From contig JADJVW010000043.1 of NCBI GenBank assembly GCA_016710365.1, positions 1 through 17,259 of the forward strand: DNA of 17,259 nucleotides, in the 5' to 3' direction. Shown in pieces: positions 9,342 to 17,259 of this stretch; position 1 is the first letter of the stretch; each line of letters starts with the position of its first letter. Position numbers and translations under genes: made by a program. This DNA comes from Candidatus Caldilinea saccharophila (GTDB taxonomy: Bacteria > Chloroflexota > Anaerolineae > Caldilineales > Caldilineaceae). The notes below the pieces were generated by a model, which searched no databases, had not been told where the DNA came from, and worked only from the letters and a program-made list of their open reading frames with translations.

Positions 9342-12134
9342 ATGCCGAAACGCACTTATGTGCTTAGCCTTGTGCTGATTCTGTTGGCGCTATTGGGCAT
9401 CGCGCCGGCCGTGCTTGCCCAGTTTACGCCCGATATCTTTGCCATCGATCAGCCTGTCGTCGATAACCAGGTGAATATCACGCGACTGACCAGCAACGGG
9501 CCAGGATGGGTAGTCATCCACGCTGACGACAATGGAAAGCCGGGTGCAGTACTCGGTTACGCCGCGGCGCCTGACGGCATCAGCGCCAACGTCAAGGTCG
9601 CGATCACTCCCGTGGGTCTTACCGACGCCCTCTTTGCCATGTTGCACACCGACAGTGGTGAAATCGGGGTCTACGAATTCCCCGATGGCGCGGACAACCC
9701 TGTGACTGTACGCGACCGCATCATCATGAAACCCTTTGCCGTGACCGACGTCCAGACCACGGCGCGCGGCTTGGTATTTGGCGATCCAGAGTTCTCGACC
9801 CTGGCGACCGCGCTGGACGCTGCCAGTCTCAGCGATGCGCTCGCAGGCGCCGGCCCCTTCACCCTCTTTGCGCCTACTAACGCCGCGTTTGCGGCATTGC
9901 CAGCCGGCGCGCTGGAATCGCTGCTTGCGGACCCAGAACAATTGACCCAGGTGTTGCTTTACCATGTCATTGACGGGCAGGCGCTCACCGCAGCCGACAT
10001 CGCTGAAGGAGAACTCACCACGATGCAGGGCGCGCCGCTTGCCGTCAACGCGCTGGGCGACGCGATGACAGTCGGCGACGCCGCCATCGCTACCGCCGAC
10101 CTTGTCGTAGCCAACGGCATCATCCACGTGATCGACAAAGTGCTCGTGCCGGTGGTGGAGGAAACATCCGCCCCCGAACAGACGTCGACCGAGGCCGCCG
10201 CGGCAACAACCGAGAACGCTGACCTGCTCACCATTGTCGACACAGCGGCTGCCTCCGGCCAATTCCCGACGCTCGTGGCCGCGATTCAAGCTGCGGGTCT
10301 GAGTGACGTGTTGGCGGGTGATGGTCCCTTCACCGTTTTTGCGCCTAGCGAAGAGGCATTTGCGGCGCTGCCAGCCGGCGAACTCGACGCACTCCTGGCT
10401 GACCCAACGATGTTAGCCAATGTCCTCAAATATCATGTCGTTGGCGGCGCGCTAAAGGCTGCGGACATTGTCAACGGCATGAATGCAGCCACGCTGGAAG
10501 GCAAACCATTGACCTTTGCCATCAACGGCGGCGTGACAGTCAACGGCGCTCACATTCTCACCAGCGATGTGCCTGCGCGTAACGGCGTGATTCACGTCAT
10601 CGATCAGGTGCTTTTGCCGCCGGCCGTCGATGAGAAGGTCGAGAGCGCGGCCATCGCGGCCACGGCTATTCCAGCCCCATCGCCTACCGGCGAAACCATC
10701 GCCGCGCTTGCCGGACAATTGGGAGACTTCTCAACGCTGCTCAAGGCGGCCGAGGCGGCCGGTCTGACCGACGATCTGGCCGCCATGGGGCCACTCACGA
10801 TCTTTGCTCCCACCGATGCCGCCTTCGCCAAGCTGCCGGCAGGTGCGCTTGACGCATTGCTGGCCGACGAAGCAGCGCTGCAAAATGTGCTGCTCTATCA
10901 CGTTCTGCTCAACCGCTACACAGCAGACGAGTTGGCGGCCGCCGGCATCGAAACCGCGGCGCAGGGCAATCTGCTCGTCTTTACAACGTTGGATGGGCAG
11001 GTGCGCCAACAGCGTCCCAATCAGCCAGGCCGACGTCAGGCCAGCAATGGCATTGTCCACGTGATCGACGCTGTGCTGCTCCCGCCACAGCGCCCCAGCG
11101 AAGAGGCAGCCTCGGGAACGGATGCTGGCGCAGTCGCCACTGAAGCCGCGGTCGTAGCAGCGGCAGCCACCGCAGTTCCTACGCACACCCCTGTCCCGCC
11201 AACGCCAACCGCTACGCCGGCGCCGACAAACACAGCCACGAATACATCGGTCCCGCCGACCGCTACGCCGACGCCGGTTCCGCCGACGGCAACCAACACG
11301 GCCACAAACACGCCTGTGCCGCCGACCGCCACGCCGGTTCCGACCCATACGCCGACGCCGGTTCCGCCGACGGCAACCAACACGGCCACAAATACGCCTG
11401 TGCCGCCGACCGCTACACCGGTTCCGACCCATACGCCGACGCCGGTTCCGCCGACGGCAACCAACACGGCCACAAATACGCCTGTGCCGCCGACCGCTAC
11501 ACCGGTTCCGACCCATACGCCGACGCCGGTTCCGCCGACGGCAACCAACACGGCCACAAATACGCCTGTGCCGCCGACCGCTACACCGGTTCCGCCGACG
11601 GCAACCAACACGCTGGCGCCAACCAACACACCGACGCTGGTTCCGCCGACGAGTACGCCACTACCGACCAGCACACCGACGAATACACAAGTTCCGCCGA
11701 CCAGCACACCGTTGCCGACCGCCACGCCGCTGCCGCCTACGCAGACAGTGGAGCAAGCTACAGAGGCGTCAACTGCAACCGAAGCCGCGGTCGAAGTCAC
11801 CACGGAAATAGCGACCGAACTCCCAACCGAACCGGCAACCGAAGTTACGACGCCTGAAGGCGCTGAAGAAGCGACCGCTACAGAAGATGCGACAGCGACA
11901 GAAGAAGCGACAGTCGGTGCGGAGATGGCCGAGACAACTGTCACTGAGGAAGCGACGAAAGCTGTGGAAGCAACGACCGCAATGACGCCAGAGGCAAACG
12001 CCACCGAGACACCCGGCGATCTTCCCGGCACTGGGCTTGCGCTCGGTTCTGGCGCGACTACCATGCCCGTCGTGTTGTTCGTGCTGGCTGCCCTGATGGT
12101 TGGCGGTTTTGTTACACGCCGCCGCAACGACTAG
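9342..12134 (+). CDS. Secreted FAS1 (fasciclin) surface protein with Thr/Pro repeat stalk and LPGTG-type C-terminus
   Basis: This 930-residue exported protein begins with a signal peptide (1-26, ending VLA). An N-terminal beta-rich domain (about 30-135, GPGWVVIHADDNGKPG) resembles DUF7282. Three FAS1 adhesion domains follow at about 142-271, 294-426 and 450-583, each showing the family phrases GPFTLFAPTNAAFAALP or equivalent, YHV and NGIIHVID. Residues of about 610-803 are a Thr/Pro stalk built on an 84-bp DNA repeat, then an acidic Thr/Glu/Ala stretch (about 804-890). The end has LPGTG at 894-898, a hydrophobic segment, and RRRND, the layout of a sortase signal. FAS1 domains mediate cell-cell or matrix adhesion, so the protein probably projects from the cell surface. 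In the third FAS1 domain, 11007-11037 reads in the wrong frame (QQRPNQPGRR instead of NSVPISQADV), a compensated indel pair. Start ATG follows CAGGAG by 7 nt. It is monocistronic, with a hairpin after the stop. Confidence 0.9.
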   Translation: MPKRTYVLSLVLILLALLGIAPAVLAQFTPDIFAIDQPVVDNQVNITRLTSNGPGWVVIHADDNGKPGAVLGYAAAPDGISANVKVAITPVGLTDALFAMLHTDSGEIGVYEFPDGADNPVTVRDRIIMKPFAVTDVQTTARGLVFGDPEFSTLATALDAASLSDALAGAGPFTLFAPTNAAFAALPAGALESLLADPEQLTQVLLYHVIDGQALTAADIAEGELTTMQGAPLAVNALGDAMTVGDAAIATADLVVANGIIHVIDKVLVPVVEETSAPEQTSTEAAAATTENADLLTIVDTAAASGQFPTLVAAIQAAGLSDVLAGDGPFTVFAPSEEAFAALPAGELDALLADPTMLANVLKYHVVGGALKAADIVNGMNAATLEGKPLTFAINGGVTVNGAHILTSDVPARNGVIHVIDQVLLPPAVDEKVESAAIAATAIPAPSPTGETIAALAGQLGDFSTLLKAAEAAGLTDDLAAMGPLTIFAPTDAAFAKLPAGALDALLADEAALQNVLLYHVLLNRYTADELAAAGIETAAQGNLLVFTTLDGQVRQQRPNQPGRRQASNGIVHVIDAVLLPPQRPSEEAASGTDAGAVATEAAVVAAAATAVPTHTPVPPTPTATPAPTNTATNTSVPPTATPTPVPPTATNTATNTPVPPTATPVPTHTPTPVPPTATNTATNTPVPPTATPVPTHTPTPVPPTATNTATNTPVPPTATPVPTHTPTPVPPTATNTATNTPVPPTATPVPPTATNTLAPTNTPTLVPPTSTPLPTSTPTNTQVPPTSTPLPTATPLPPTQTVEQATEASTATEAAVEVTTEIATELPTEPATEVTTPEGAEEATATEDATATEEATVGAEMAETTVTEEATKAVEATTAMTPEANATETPGDLPGTGLALGSGATTMPVVLFVLAALMVGGFVTRRRND
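11277..11588 (+). repeat. 84-bp in-frame minisatellite encoding a Thr/Pro stalk
   Basis: Units start at 11277, 11361, 11445 and 11529; the fourth is cut to 60 bp. The unit encodes 28 residues, VPPTATNTATNTPVPPTATP followed by VPTHTPTP. Units 2 and 3 are identical base for base, and unit 1 differs at a few silent positions, so the array expanded recently. The unit length is a multiple of three, so copy-number change would lengthen or shorten the stalk without breaking the frame. Degenerate Thr/Pro coding sequence flanks the array from about 11170 to 11750. Confidence 0.95.
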
Positions 12135-12166
12135 CGCAAGGCAATCGTCGCACAGCCACAAATTCA

Positions 12167-12200
12167 GGCACGGCGCCGGATGACGCTCCGGCGCCGTGCC
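12167..12200 (+). terminator. Perfect 14-bp GC-rich hairpin after the FAS1 gene
   Basis: GGCACGGCGCCGGA (12167-12180) pairs perfectly with TCCGGCGCCGTGCC (12187-12200) around a 6-nt loop, 33 bp after the FAS1 stop codon. The following bases (ATTCTGG) contain no T-run, so it may act as a weak terminator, a 3'-end stabiliser, or need Rho. It separates the FAS1 gene from the transporter operon. Confidence 0.65.
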
Positions 12201-12325
12201 ATTCTGGACAACATTGTGCGTCGCGTTAGTCAATCGTGTCTGCAACGTAGTCGAGCCTGATGCATCCGATCTTAAGCTCTGCGTTTGATGTCCAACTACC
12301 AAAACTATTGAAGGGAGATTCTATT

Positions 12326-13585
12326 ATGTCAAAAAAGCACATTTGGGCATTGCTGAATGTGTTGGTCGTGGCTGCGCTGATCTTCGGTGGCTGCGTAGCC
12401 AGCCAACCCGCGGCGCCCTCAACAGCCCCTGCGGAACAAGCGGGGGGCGAGGAAGCTGCTGCTCCGGCGGACAGCGGCGGCGTCCAGATTCCCGACGTTC
12501 AAGAAGGTAAATATAACGTTGCCTTTGTCTATGTTGGCCCACACGACGACGGCGGCTGGTCGCAGTCGCACGATGTGGGTCGCCAGTACGTCGAGGCAAA
12601 TATGGAAAACGTCCACACCGCCTATGTCGAGAATGTGGCCGAAGGCGCCGACGCCGAACAGGTGATTCGCTCACTGGCGCGCAAGGGTTTCGATGCGATC
12701 TTCACGACTTCCTTTGGATTCATGGACGCCTCCGCGATGGTCGCTGAAGAATTCCCCGACATCGACATCATCCACATCAGCGGCTTCCAATCCAACGGCG
12801 CCAACTTTGGCAACTTGATGGGCGCGATGGAAAACATCAAATACCTGGCCGGTATGTTGGCCGGCAGCCGCGCCAAGGTGGATGGCAACCCGCACATTGG
12901 CTATGTCGCCACCTTCCCGATCCCGGAAGAGCTGCGCCTGGGCAATGCCTTCGCCCTGGGCGTACAGGAAACCTGCCCGGAATGCACGATCGACGTGCGC
13001 TGGATCTACACCTGGCACGATCCCATTGTCGAGAAGGAAGCCGCATCCTCGCTCTTCGACTCCGGCGTGCAGGTCGTCATGACCGGCGCCGACACCCCGG
13101 CGCCCGCCGAAGCCGCGCCGGCCGGCAAGTGGGGCATCACCTACGATTACGCAGGCAATTGCAAGATCGACGCCTGTCTCACTTCCATGTATTGGAACTG
13201 GGGGCCAGTCTATGCCGACATCGTAGAGCGCTCGCGCAACAATGAATATGTCGGCGGTTCAGAGTATTTTGACGCCGACAGCGGCGCACTCGGTCTCTTT
13301 GGCTTTATGGAAGGCGAAACGCCGCAGCCTGGCGTCGCCGACTTGCCGGAAGAAGACTTGCAGTTGATCCGCGATACCTTGGCCCAGATGCTTGCCGGCG
13401 AGTTTACGCGCTTTGACGTCTTCAAAGGCCCCATTACTGACAATCAGGGCAATCTCGTGCTGGCCGATGGCGTCAGCCTGGAGCAGGTCGACCTCGACGG
13501 CTTTGCGCAGTTTGGCAGTTCGTGTAAAACCTGTATGTACTGGTGGAACGAGAACATTACGGCGGAACTGCCCGCGCTCGACTAA
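12326..13585 (+). CDS. BMP/PnrA-family substrate-binding lipoprotein of an ABC importer
   Basis: This 419-residue lipoprotein has a signal peptide and lipobox ending GGC (Cys23), an Ala/Pro/Glu linker (24-58), and the periplasmic-binding fold of the basic membrane protein family (VAFVYVGPHDDGGWSQSHD at 65-83; GFDAIFTTSF; VVMTGADTP; YWNWGP at 289-294). Characterised relatives (PnrA, BmpA, YufN) bind purine nucleosides, and others bind different small solutes; the ligand here is unknown. Six further cysteines fall in three close pairs, C217/C220, C279/C284 and C400/C403, suggesting disulfides or a metal site. Frames opening at 12260 add 22 residues, but the ATG at 12326 has AAGGGAGA (12311-12318) 7 nt before it and starts at the signal peptide. 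It is the first gene of the transporter operon. A stem-loop follows it, probably favouring excess binding protein over the membrane components. Confidence 0.92.
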   Translation: MSKKHIWALLNVLVVAALIFGGCVASQPAAPSTAPAEQAGGEEAAAPADSGGVQIPDVQEGKYNVAFVYVGPHDDGGWSQSHDVGRQYVEANMENVHTAYVENVAEGADAEQVIRSLARKGFDAIFTTSFGFMDASAMVAEEFPDIDIIHISGFQSNGANFGNLMGAMENIKYLAGMLAGSRAKVDGNPHIGYVATFPIPEELRLGNAFALGVQETCPECTIDVRWIYTWHDPIVEKEAASSLFDSGVQVVMTGADTPAPAEAAPAGKWGITYDYAGNCKIDACLTSMYWNWGPVYADIVERSRNNEYVGGSEYFDADSGALGLFGFMEGETPQPGVADLPEEDLQLIRDTLAQMLAGEFTRFDVFKGPITDNQGNLVLADGVSLEQVDLDGFAQFGSSCKTCMYWWNENITAELPALD

Positions 13586-13636
13586 CATGCGGCTTGACCG
13601 TCAGCCAAATCTCCTGTTTGTGTAACGATGGCCAGT

Positions 13637-13694
13637 GAGGCGTTGGGATGTTGGTGTTTTGGGGATCACCCAGACAGCAACATCCTGACGCCTC
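13637..13694 (+). promoter_or_regulatory. 17-bp intercistronic stem-loop between the binding-protein and ATPase genes
   Basis: GAGGCGTTGGGATGTTG (13637-13653) and CAACATCCTGACGCCTC (13678-13694) form a 17-bp stem that includes two adjacent G.U wobbles, around a 24-nt loop holding a smaller TGGG/CCCA hairpin. The wobbles pair only in the plus-strand RNA, so an RNA role in this operon is favoured. No U-run follows. Such structures commonly stabilise the upstream binding-protein message or partly terminate transcription. Confidence 0.6.
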
Positions 13695-13724
13695 CAAACC
13701 TAACCCTTCACACCGAAACTGCCC

Positions 13725-15281
13725 ATGAGCGACTCACCCTATGCCGTAGAGATGTCCGACATCGTCATCCGATTTCCAGGCGTGTTGGCGAACGATCGCG
13801 TCAATTTCACGCTCAGGAAAGGGGAGATTCACGCACTGCTTGGCGAAAATGGCGCGGGCAAAAGCACATTGATGAATGTGCTCTCCGGTCTCTACAAGCC
13901 AAACGCCGGTGTGATCAAGGTCGCTGGACAAGTTGTCAATTTCAACTCACCGCGCGATGCTATCACCCAGGGGATCGGCATGGTGCATCAGCACTTTATG
14001 CTCGTCCCGACGCAAACTGTGACGGAAAACATCCTGCTGGGGTTGAAGGAACCGCGTTTCTTGATGAACCTGCCGCGCTACGAACGCAAGGTGCAGGAAA
14101 TCCAGGAGCAATTCGGCCTGCGCGTTGACCCCAAAGCCAAAATCTGGCAGATTTCCGTGGGCGAACAGCAGCGCGTCGAAATCCTCAAGACGCTTTACCG
14201 CGGCGCCAATGTGCTGATCTTCGACGAGCCGACCGCCGTCCTGGCGCCGCAGGAAATCTACGAGCTGATTGCCACGATGCGGGCGTTGGTGGCGCAGGGC
14301 AAGTCCATCATCTTTATCAGCCACAAGTTGCACGAGGTTGAAGCCGTCGCCGACCGCATCACCGTGCTGCGCAAAGGGCGCGTCACCGCCGAGGGGCTGC
14401 CGATGGCCGGCCGCACCAAGCGCGAACTGGCGCAACTGATGGTCGGCCGTGATGTGATCTTTGCGATCAAAAAGGAGCCGCGCTCCCCTGGTGACGTCGT
14501 CCTGGAAGTGAGCAACCTTAAGGCGACCAACAACAAAGGCGCGCCTGCGCTGCAGGGCTTTTCCCTGGATGTGCACGCCGGCGAAATTGTCGGCATCGCG
14601 GGCGTCGCCGGCAACGGCCAGAGCGAACTGGCCGAATGTATCACCGGTCTACGCGTCTGCGACGGCGGAACGGTCAGCGTCGACGGCGTCGAATTGACCA
14701 ACCATCCGCCGTTGGCGGCCATCCTCGCCGGCGTTTCCCATATTCCCGAAGACCGAAACCGCGTCGGCTCATCCCCTAATTTAACGATCACCGACAACGT
14801 GATTATGAAATGCTATCGCCGCGACCCGGTCGGCAATGGGATGACCATCGACGATCACCATGCAGACGCCTATGCGCGCAACTTGAAGCAGACGTACGAT
14901 ATCCTGGCGCCGAGCGTGCAGACGCTGGCGCGCAAGCTGTCGGGCGGCAACCTGCAAAAAGTGATCCTGGCGCGCGAAATCACGGCCAACCCCAAGCTCA
15001 TCGTCGCGGTGCAGCCAACGCGCGGGCTGGATGTGGGCGCGGTCGAAGCGATTCAGCAGCACCTGCTCCTGCAGCGCATGATGGGCGCCGCCATTTTGCT
15101 GATCTCTGAGGAACTGGAAGAACTCATCACGTTAAGCGACCGCGTCGCCGTGATTTTCGACGGGCAAATCATGGGCGTCGTCGCAGCGGAGCAGGCGGAT
15201 ATCAACGAAATCGGCTTGATGATGACGGCACGCGCCAACCTGCAAAGCTCGCAGGCGCGGCTACGTCGGCACATCACCTAA
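13725..15281 (+). CDS. ABC transporter ATPase with two nucleotide-binding domains (BMP/nucleoside-uptake family)
   Basis: The 518-residue cytoplasmic protein carries two ABC domains in tandem, as in the NupO/YufO and sugar-type (RbsA, XylG) importers. The first is complete: Walker A GENGAGKST at 40-48, signature ISVGEQQR at 143-150, Walker B LIFDEPT at 164-170, and H-loop His200. The second is degenerate at ATP-binding positions, with GVAGNGQSEL at 293-302 lacking the Walker A lysine and AVQPTRGLDVG at 428-438 in place of Walker B, yet it keeps a perfect LSGGNLQK signature at 405-412. That asymmetry is normal for the family. The ATPase powers uptake of the solute bound by the upstream lipoprotein through the two downstream permeases. 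ATG 13725 lacks a clear ribosome site; ATG 13752 is an alternative that would remove only nine residues. The next gene starts 13 bp downstream. Confidence 0.93.
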   Translation: MSDSPYAVEMSDIVIRFPGVLANDRVNFTLRKGEIHALLGENGAGKSTLMNVLSGLYKPNAGVIKVAGQVVNFNSPRDAITQGIGMVHQHFMLVPTQTVTENILLGLKEPRFLMNLPRYERKVQEIQEQFGLRVDPKAKIWQISVGEQQRVEILKTLYRGANVLIFDEPTAVLAPQEIYELIATMRALVAQGKSIIFISHKLHEVEAVADRITVLRKGRVTAEGLPMAGRTKRELAQLMVGRDVIFAIKKEPRSPGDVVLEVSNLKATNNKGAPALQGFSLDVHAGEIVGIAGVAGNGQSELAECITGLRVCDGGTVSVDGVELTNHPPLAAILAGVSHIPEDRNRVGSSPNLTITDNVIMKCYRRDPVGNGMTIDDHHADAYARNLKQTYDILAPSVQTLARKLSGGNLQKVILAREITANPKLIVAVQPTRGLDVGAVEAIQQHLLLQRMMGAAILLISEELEELITLSDRVAVIFDGQIMGVVAAEQADINEIGLMMTARANLQSSQARLRRHIT

Positions 15282-15294
15282 AGTTGCGAACCCT

Positions 15295-16415
15295 ATGGCT
15301 TTACCCTTTTCCGTTGCCGTCGAAAAACGCACCGAAGATGTGCCGCGCTGGATGCCTGCGCTCACGTCAGTCGGCTCCGTTGTGTTGGCGTTCGCCTTTA
15401 GCGCCCTCGTGCTTTGGCTGATCGGTGTCAACCCTGTGCAGGTCTACGGCTTCTTCTTGCGCGCCACCTTTGGCAGTTGGGCGGCCTTTTCCGACACGAT
15501 GGTCAAAGCCACACCGTTGATCCTCGTGGGGTTGGCGTGTACAGTTGCCTTCAAAATGAAGCTGTGGAACATCGGCGCCGAAGGCCAATTTTACATGGGC
15601 GCCTTTTTTGCCAGCCTGGTCGTGCTGGTGCCGCTGCTGCCAACCAACAGCCCGCCCGCGGTGCTGATTCCCGCGATGGCGATCATGGGCATGGTGGGCG
15701 GCGCGGTTTGGGGCTTCTTCCCTGGCGTGCTGAAGGCGCGCTTTGGCGTCAACGAGATCATCACGACCTTGATGCTCAATTACGTCGCCATCCTGTGGAA
15801 CAATTTTGGATCTTCGACCGCTGGAGCGACGCCGGCTTTCAGATGACGCCCACCTTCGAGCGCAATTCCTGGCTGCCGCGTCTGTCCGACTACGCCCGCA
15901 CCTACCCGGCTTTTTCGGGGATCACGTTGCATCTCGGCGTGATCTTTGGAATATTGGCGGCGATTGTGGTGTGGTGGGTCATGCAGCGGAGCCGGTGGGG
16001 CTACGAAATCCGGCTCATCGGCGACAACCCGCAGGCGGCGCGCTATGCCGGCATCAACATTGCGCGCAACATTGTGCTGGTCATGATGTTTTCGGGCGCG
16101 CTGGCTGGGCTGGCGGGCATGTCCGAGATCAGCGGCGTCGTGCACCGGCTGCAAGAGCGCATCTCGCCGGGCTATGGCTTCACGGGCATTATCGTCGCCT
16201 GGCTGGCCAAGCTCAACCCTTTCGGCGTGATCCTGGTCTCGATCCTCTTTGGCGCCCTGATTGTGGCGGGGCGCGAGGTGCAGCCATCGGGCATCGCTCA
16301 GTTGATTCAAGGCTTTGTGCTCTTCGCCGTCATCAGCAGCGACGTGCTTCTGCGTTACAAAATTCACATCGTGCGTGGCGCTGATCGCACCGCTGCTGTA
16401 GGAGAGAGCACATGA
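15295..16415 (+). CDS. ABC transporter permease 1 of the BMP/nucleoside-type system, one frameshift
   Basis: This is an inner-membrane permease of the branched-chain amino acid / BMP-type family, about 373 residues after correction. Segment 15295-15807 reads through WNNF and then ends falsely at 15846. The true continuation, WIFDRWSDAGFQMTPTFERN, runs in the next frame to 16415. One T is missing from the TTTT at 15804-15807. Family phrases are NIGAEGQFYMGAF, GVNEIITTLMLNYVAILWNN and GYGFTGIIVAWLAKLNPFGV, with about eight to ten membrane segments. It pairs with permease 2 to form the transmembrane pore. The stop TGA overlaps the next start (ATGA at 16412-16415), so the two are translationally coupled. 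The N-terminal stretch (FSVAVEKRTEDVPRW) is cytoplasmic. Only a weak ribosome site precedes ATG 15295, consistent with coupling to the ATPase gene 13 bp upstream. Confidence 0.9.
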
Positions 16416-17259
16416 ACCTGGAGATCATTCTGCACGCTGGCCTGGCAACCGGCACGATCCTGTTGTTTGCCGCGATCGGCGAAGTGCTGGCCGAACGCGC
16501 GGGGGTGCTCAACCTGGGCGTCGAAGGCATGATGCTGCTGGGCGCCATGACTGGTTTCAGCGTCTCGTTGGCGACCGGCAACCCCTGGTTTGGGGTGGCA
16601 ATGGCCATGCTGGCCGCGGGGCTGTTGAGCCTGGCGCACGCGGTCGTCACCATCAGCTTTCAGGCCGACCAGGTGGTAAGCGGCTTGTCGCTCACATTTC
16701 TCGGCACTGGTCTGGCGTTGGTGCTGGGGAATGGACTGACCGGACAGAACGCCGCGCTGATTCCTAATTTTGACATCGCTGGCCTGGCAGCGATCCCCTT
16801 CATGGGGCCGGTCTTTTTCAAGGATCACAGCCCGCTGGTTTACATCGGCTATGTTTTTGCACCGCTGGTCTGGCTGTACATCGAAAAGACGCGACCTGGG
16901 ATGCATCTCCGCGCGATAGGCGAGAAGCCCGTAGCCGCGGATACAATGGGCGTCAACGTTTATGCGTTGCGCTATTTCTACGTCTTTGTCGGCGGCTGTC
17001 TCGCCGGACTGGCCGGCGCTACGATCAGCCTGTCGGTGTCGCCGGGCTGGTACAGCGCGCAGACGACCTCTGGGCAAGGCTGGATTGCGATAGGCATCGT
17101 AATCTTTGCGCAGTGGAATCCGCTGCGTGCGGCGTTGGGCGCCTATCTCTTTGGCGCGCTGCGGCGAGCTATTTTGGACCTCCAGGGGCCGCGCATGATC
17201 CTTGGCTTTACAAATCCGCTGTTTATCAATTCAAACTTTGGCTTTTTTCTACAAATGGC
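16412..17259 (+). CDS. ABC transporter permease 2 of the BMP/nucleoside-type system, cut by the right edge
   Basis: The frame is open from ATG 16412 to the window end, giving 282 residues without a stop. It matches the second permease of BMP-type importers: LAERAGVLNLGVEGMMLLGA near the start, ADQVVSGLSLTFLGTGLAL, EKTRPGMHLRAIGEKPVAAD in the cytoplasmic loop that contacts the ATPase, GWIAIGIVIFAQWNPLRAAL, and a closing LDLQGPRMILGFTNPLF. Family members are about 300-310 residues, so only some 20-30 residues are missing. It starts inside the stop of permease 1 (ATGA), with GGAGAG about 6 nt upstream as ribosome site. Together with permease 1 it should form the heterodimeric pore. The window may cut further operon members, for example a nucleoside-processing enzyme that would reveal the substrate. 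Confidence 0.92.
   Translation, partial: MNLEIILHAGLATGTILLFAAIGEVLAERAGVLNLGVEGMMLLGAMTGFSVSLATGNPWFGVAMAMLAAGLLSLAHAVVTISFQADQVVSGLSLTFLGTGLALVLGNGLTGQNAALIPNFDIAGLAAIPFMGPVFFKDHSPLVYIGYVFAPLVWLYIEKTRPGMHLRAIGEKPVAADTMGVNVYALRYFYVFVGGCLAGLAGATISLSVSPGWYSAQTTSGQGWIAIGIVIFAQWNPLRAALGAYLFGALRRAILDLQGPRMILGFTNPLFINSNFGFFLQM

Noticed and set aside
11277..11588. CRISPR-like spaced repeats
   Set aside because: Units are 84 bp, contiguous and coding, with no variable spacers and no cas genes nearby.
11036..12127. A 363-codon minus-strand frame with GGTGVAVGG-type repeats resembling PE_PGRS proteins
   Set aside because: It is the mirror of the Thr/Pro minisatellite. The plus strand has signal peptide, FAS1 domains and anchor in one continuous frame.
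15804..15846. Programmed frameshift in permease 1
   Set aside because: The site is a plain T4 with no slippery heptamer or downstream structure, and similar breaks occur in unrelated genes here, so assembly error is simpler.

Overview
The window looks like chromosome of a high-GC Chloroflexota bacterium, Anaerolineae or Caldilineae-like. This is inferred from the sequence and no search was run. The indicators are a Lon protease with an acidic N-terminus and a charged insert before the ATPase core, a secreted FAS1 protein with long Thr/Pro tandem repeats, a basic membrane protein (BMP)-type lipoprotein ABC transporter, and dominance of GC-rich codons. I see no phage, IS, CRISPR or tRNA/rRNA genes.

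Layout. Positions 1-1539 (minus strand) hold a one-carbon/folate operon: fchA, then folD overlapping it by ATGA, then the first 12 codons of another gene at the left edge. Positions 1540-1930 are a divergent intergenic region. Lon protease is at 1931-4565 (plus). A PHP-phosphoesterase / AlbA_2 (Schlafen-like) / unknown-domain fusion is at 4730-6602 (plus). It converges on a UbiA-family phosphoribosyl-polyprenol synthase-like gene at 6694-7611 (minus), with a terminator between them. TlyA-type rRNA methyltransferase (7744-8574, plus) converges on a small thioredoxin-like [2Fe-2S] ferredoxin (8596-8961, minus). After about 380 bp of intergenic DNA comes a 930-residue surface protein (9342-12134, plus) with three FAS1 domains, an 84-bp in-frame minisatellite and an LPGTG-type C-terminus. 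The last quarter is a four-gene BMP-family ABC transporter operon: lipoprotein, double ATPase, permease 1, permease 2 (cut by the right edge). It probably imports nucleosides or a related small solute.

Working together. FchA and the FolD-like protein plausibly split one job. This FolD has lost the lysine and glutamine needed for cyclohydrolase activity, and FchA is a separate cyclohydrolase in the same operon. The transporter operon carries a 17-bp stem-loop between the lipoprotein and ATPase genes, a usual device for keeping binding protein in excess over membrane components.

Sequence quality. Four genes (lon, the PHP fusion, the FAS1 gene and permease 1) carry single-base indels, some in compensating pairs, with the expected protein continuing in another frame. 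Because lon and the transporter are otherwise perfectly conserved, draft-assembly error is the likeliest cause. I annotate each as one gene with marked frameshifts rather than as fragments.
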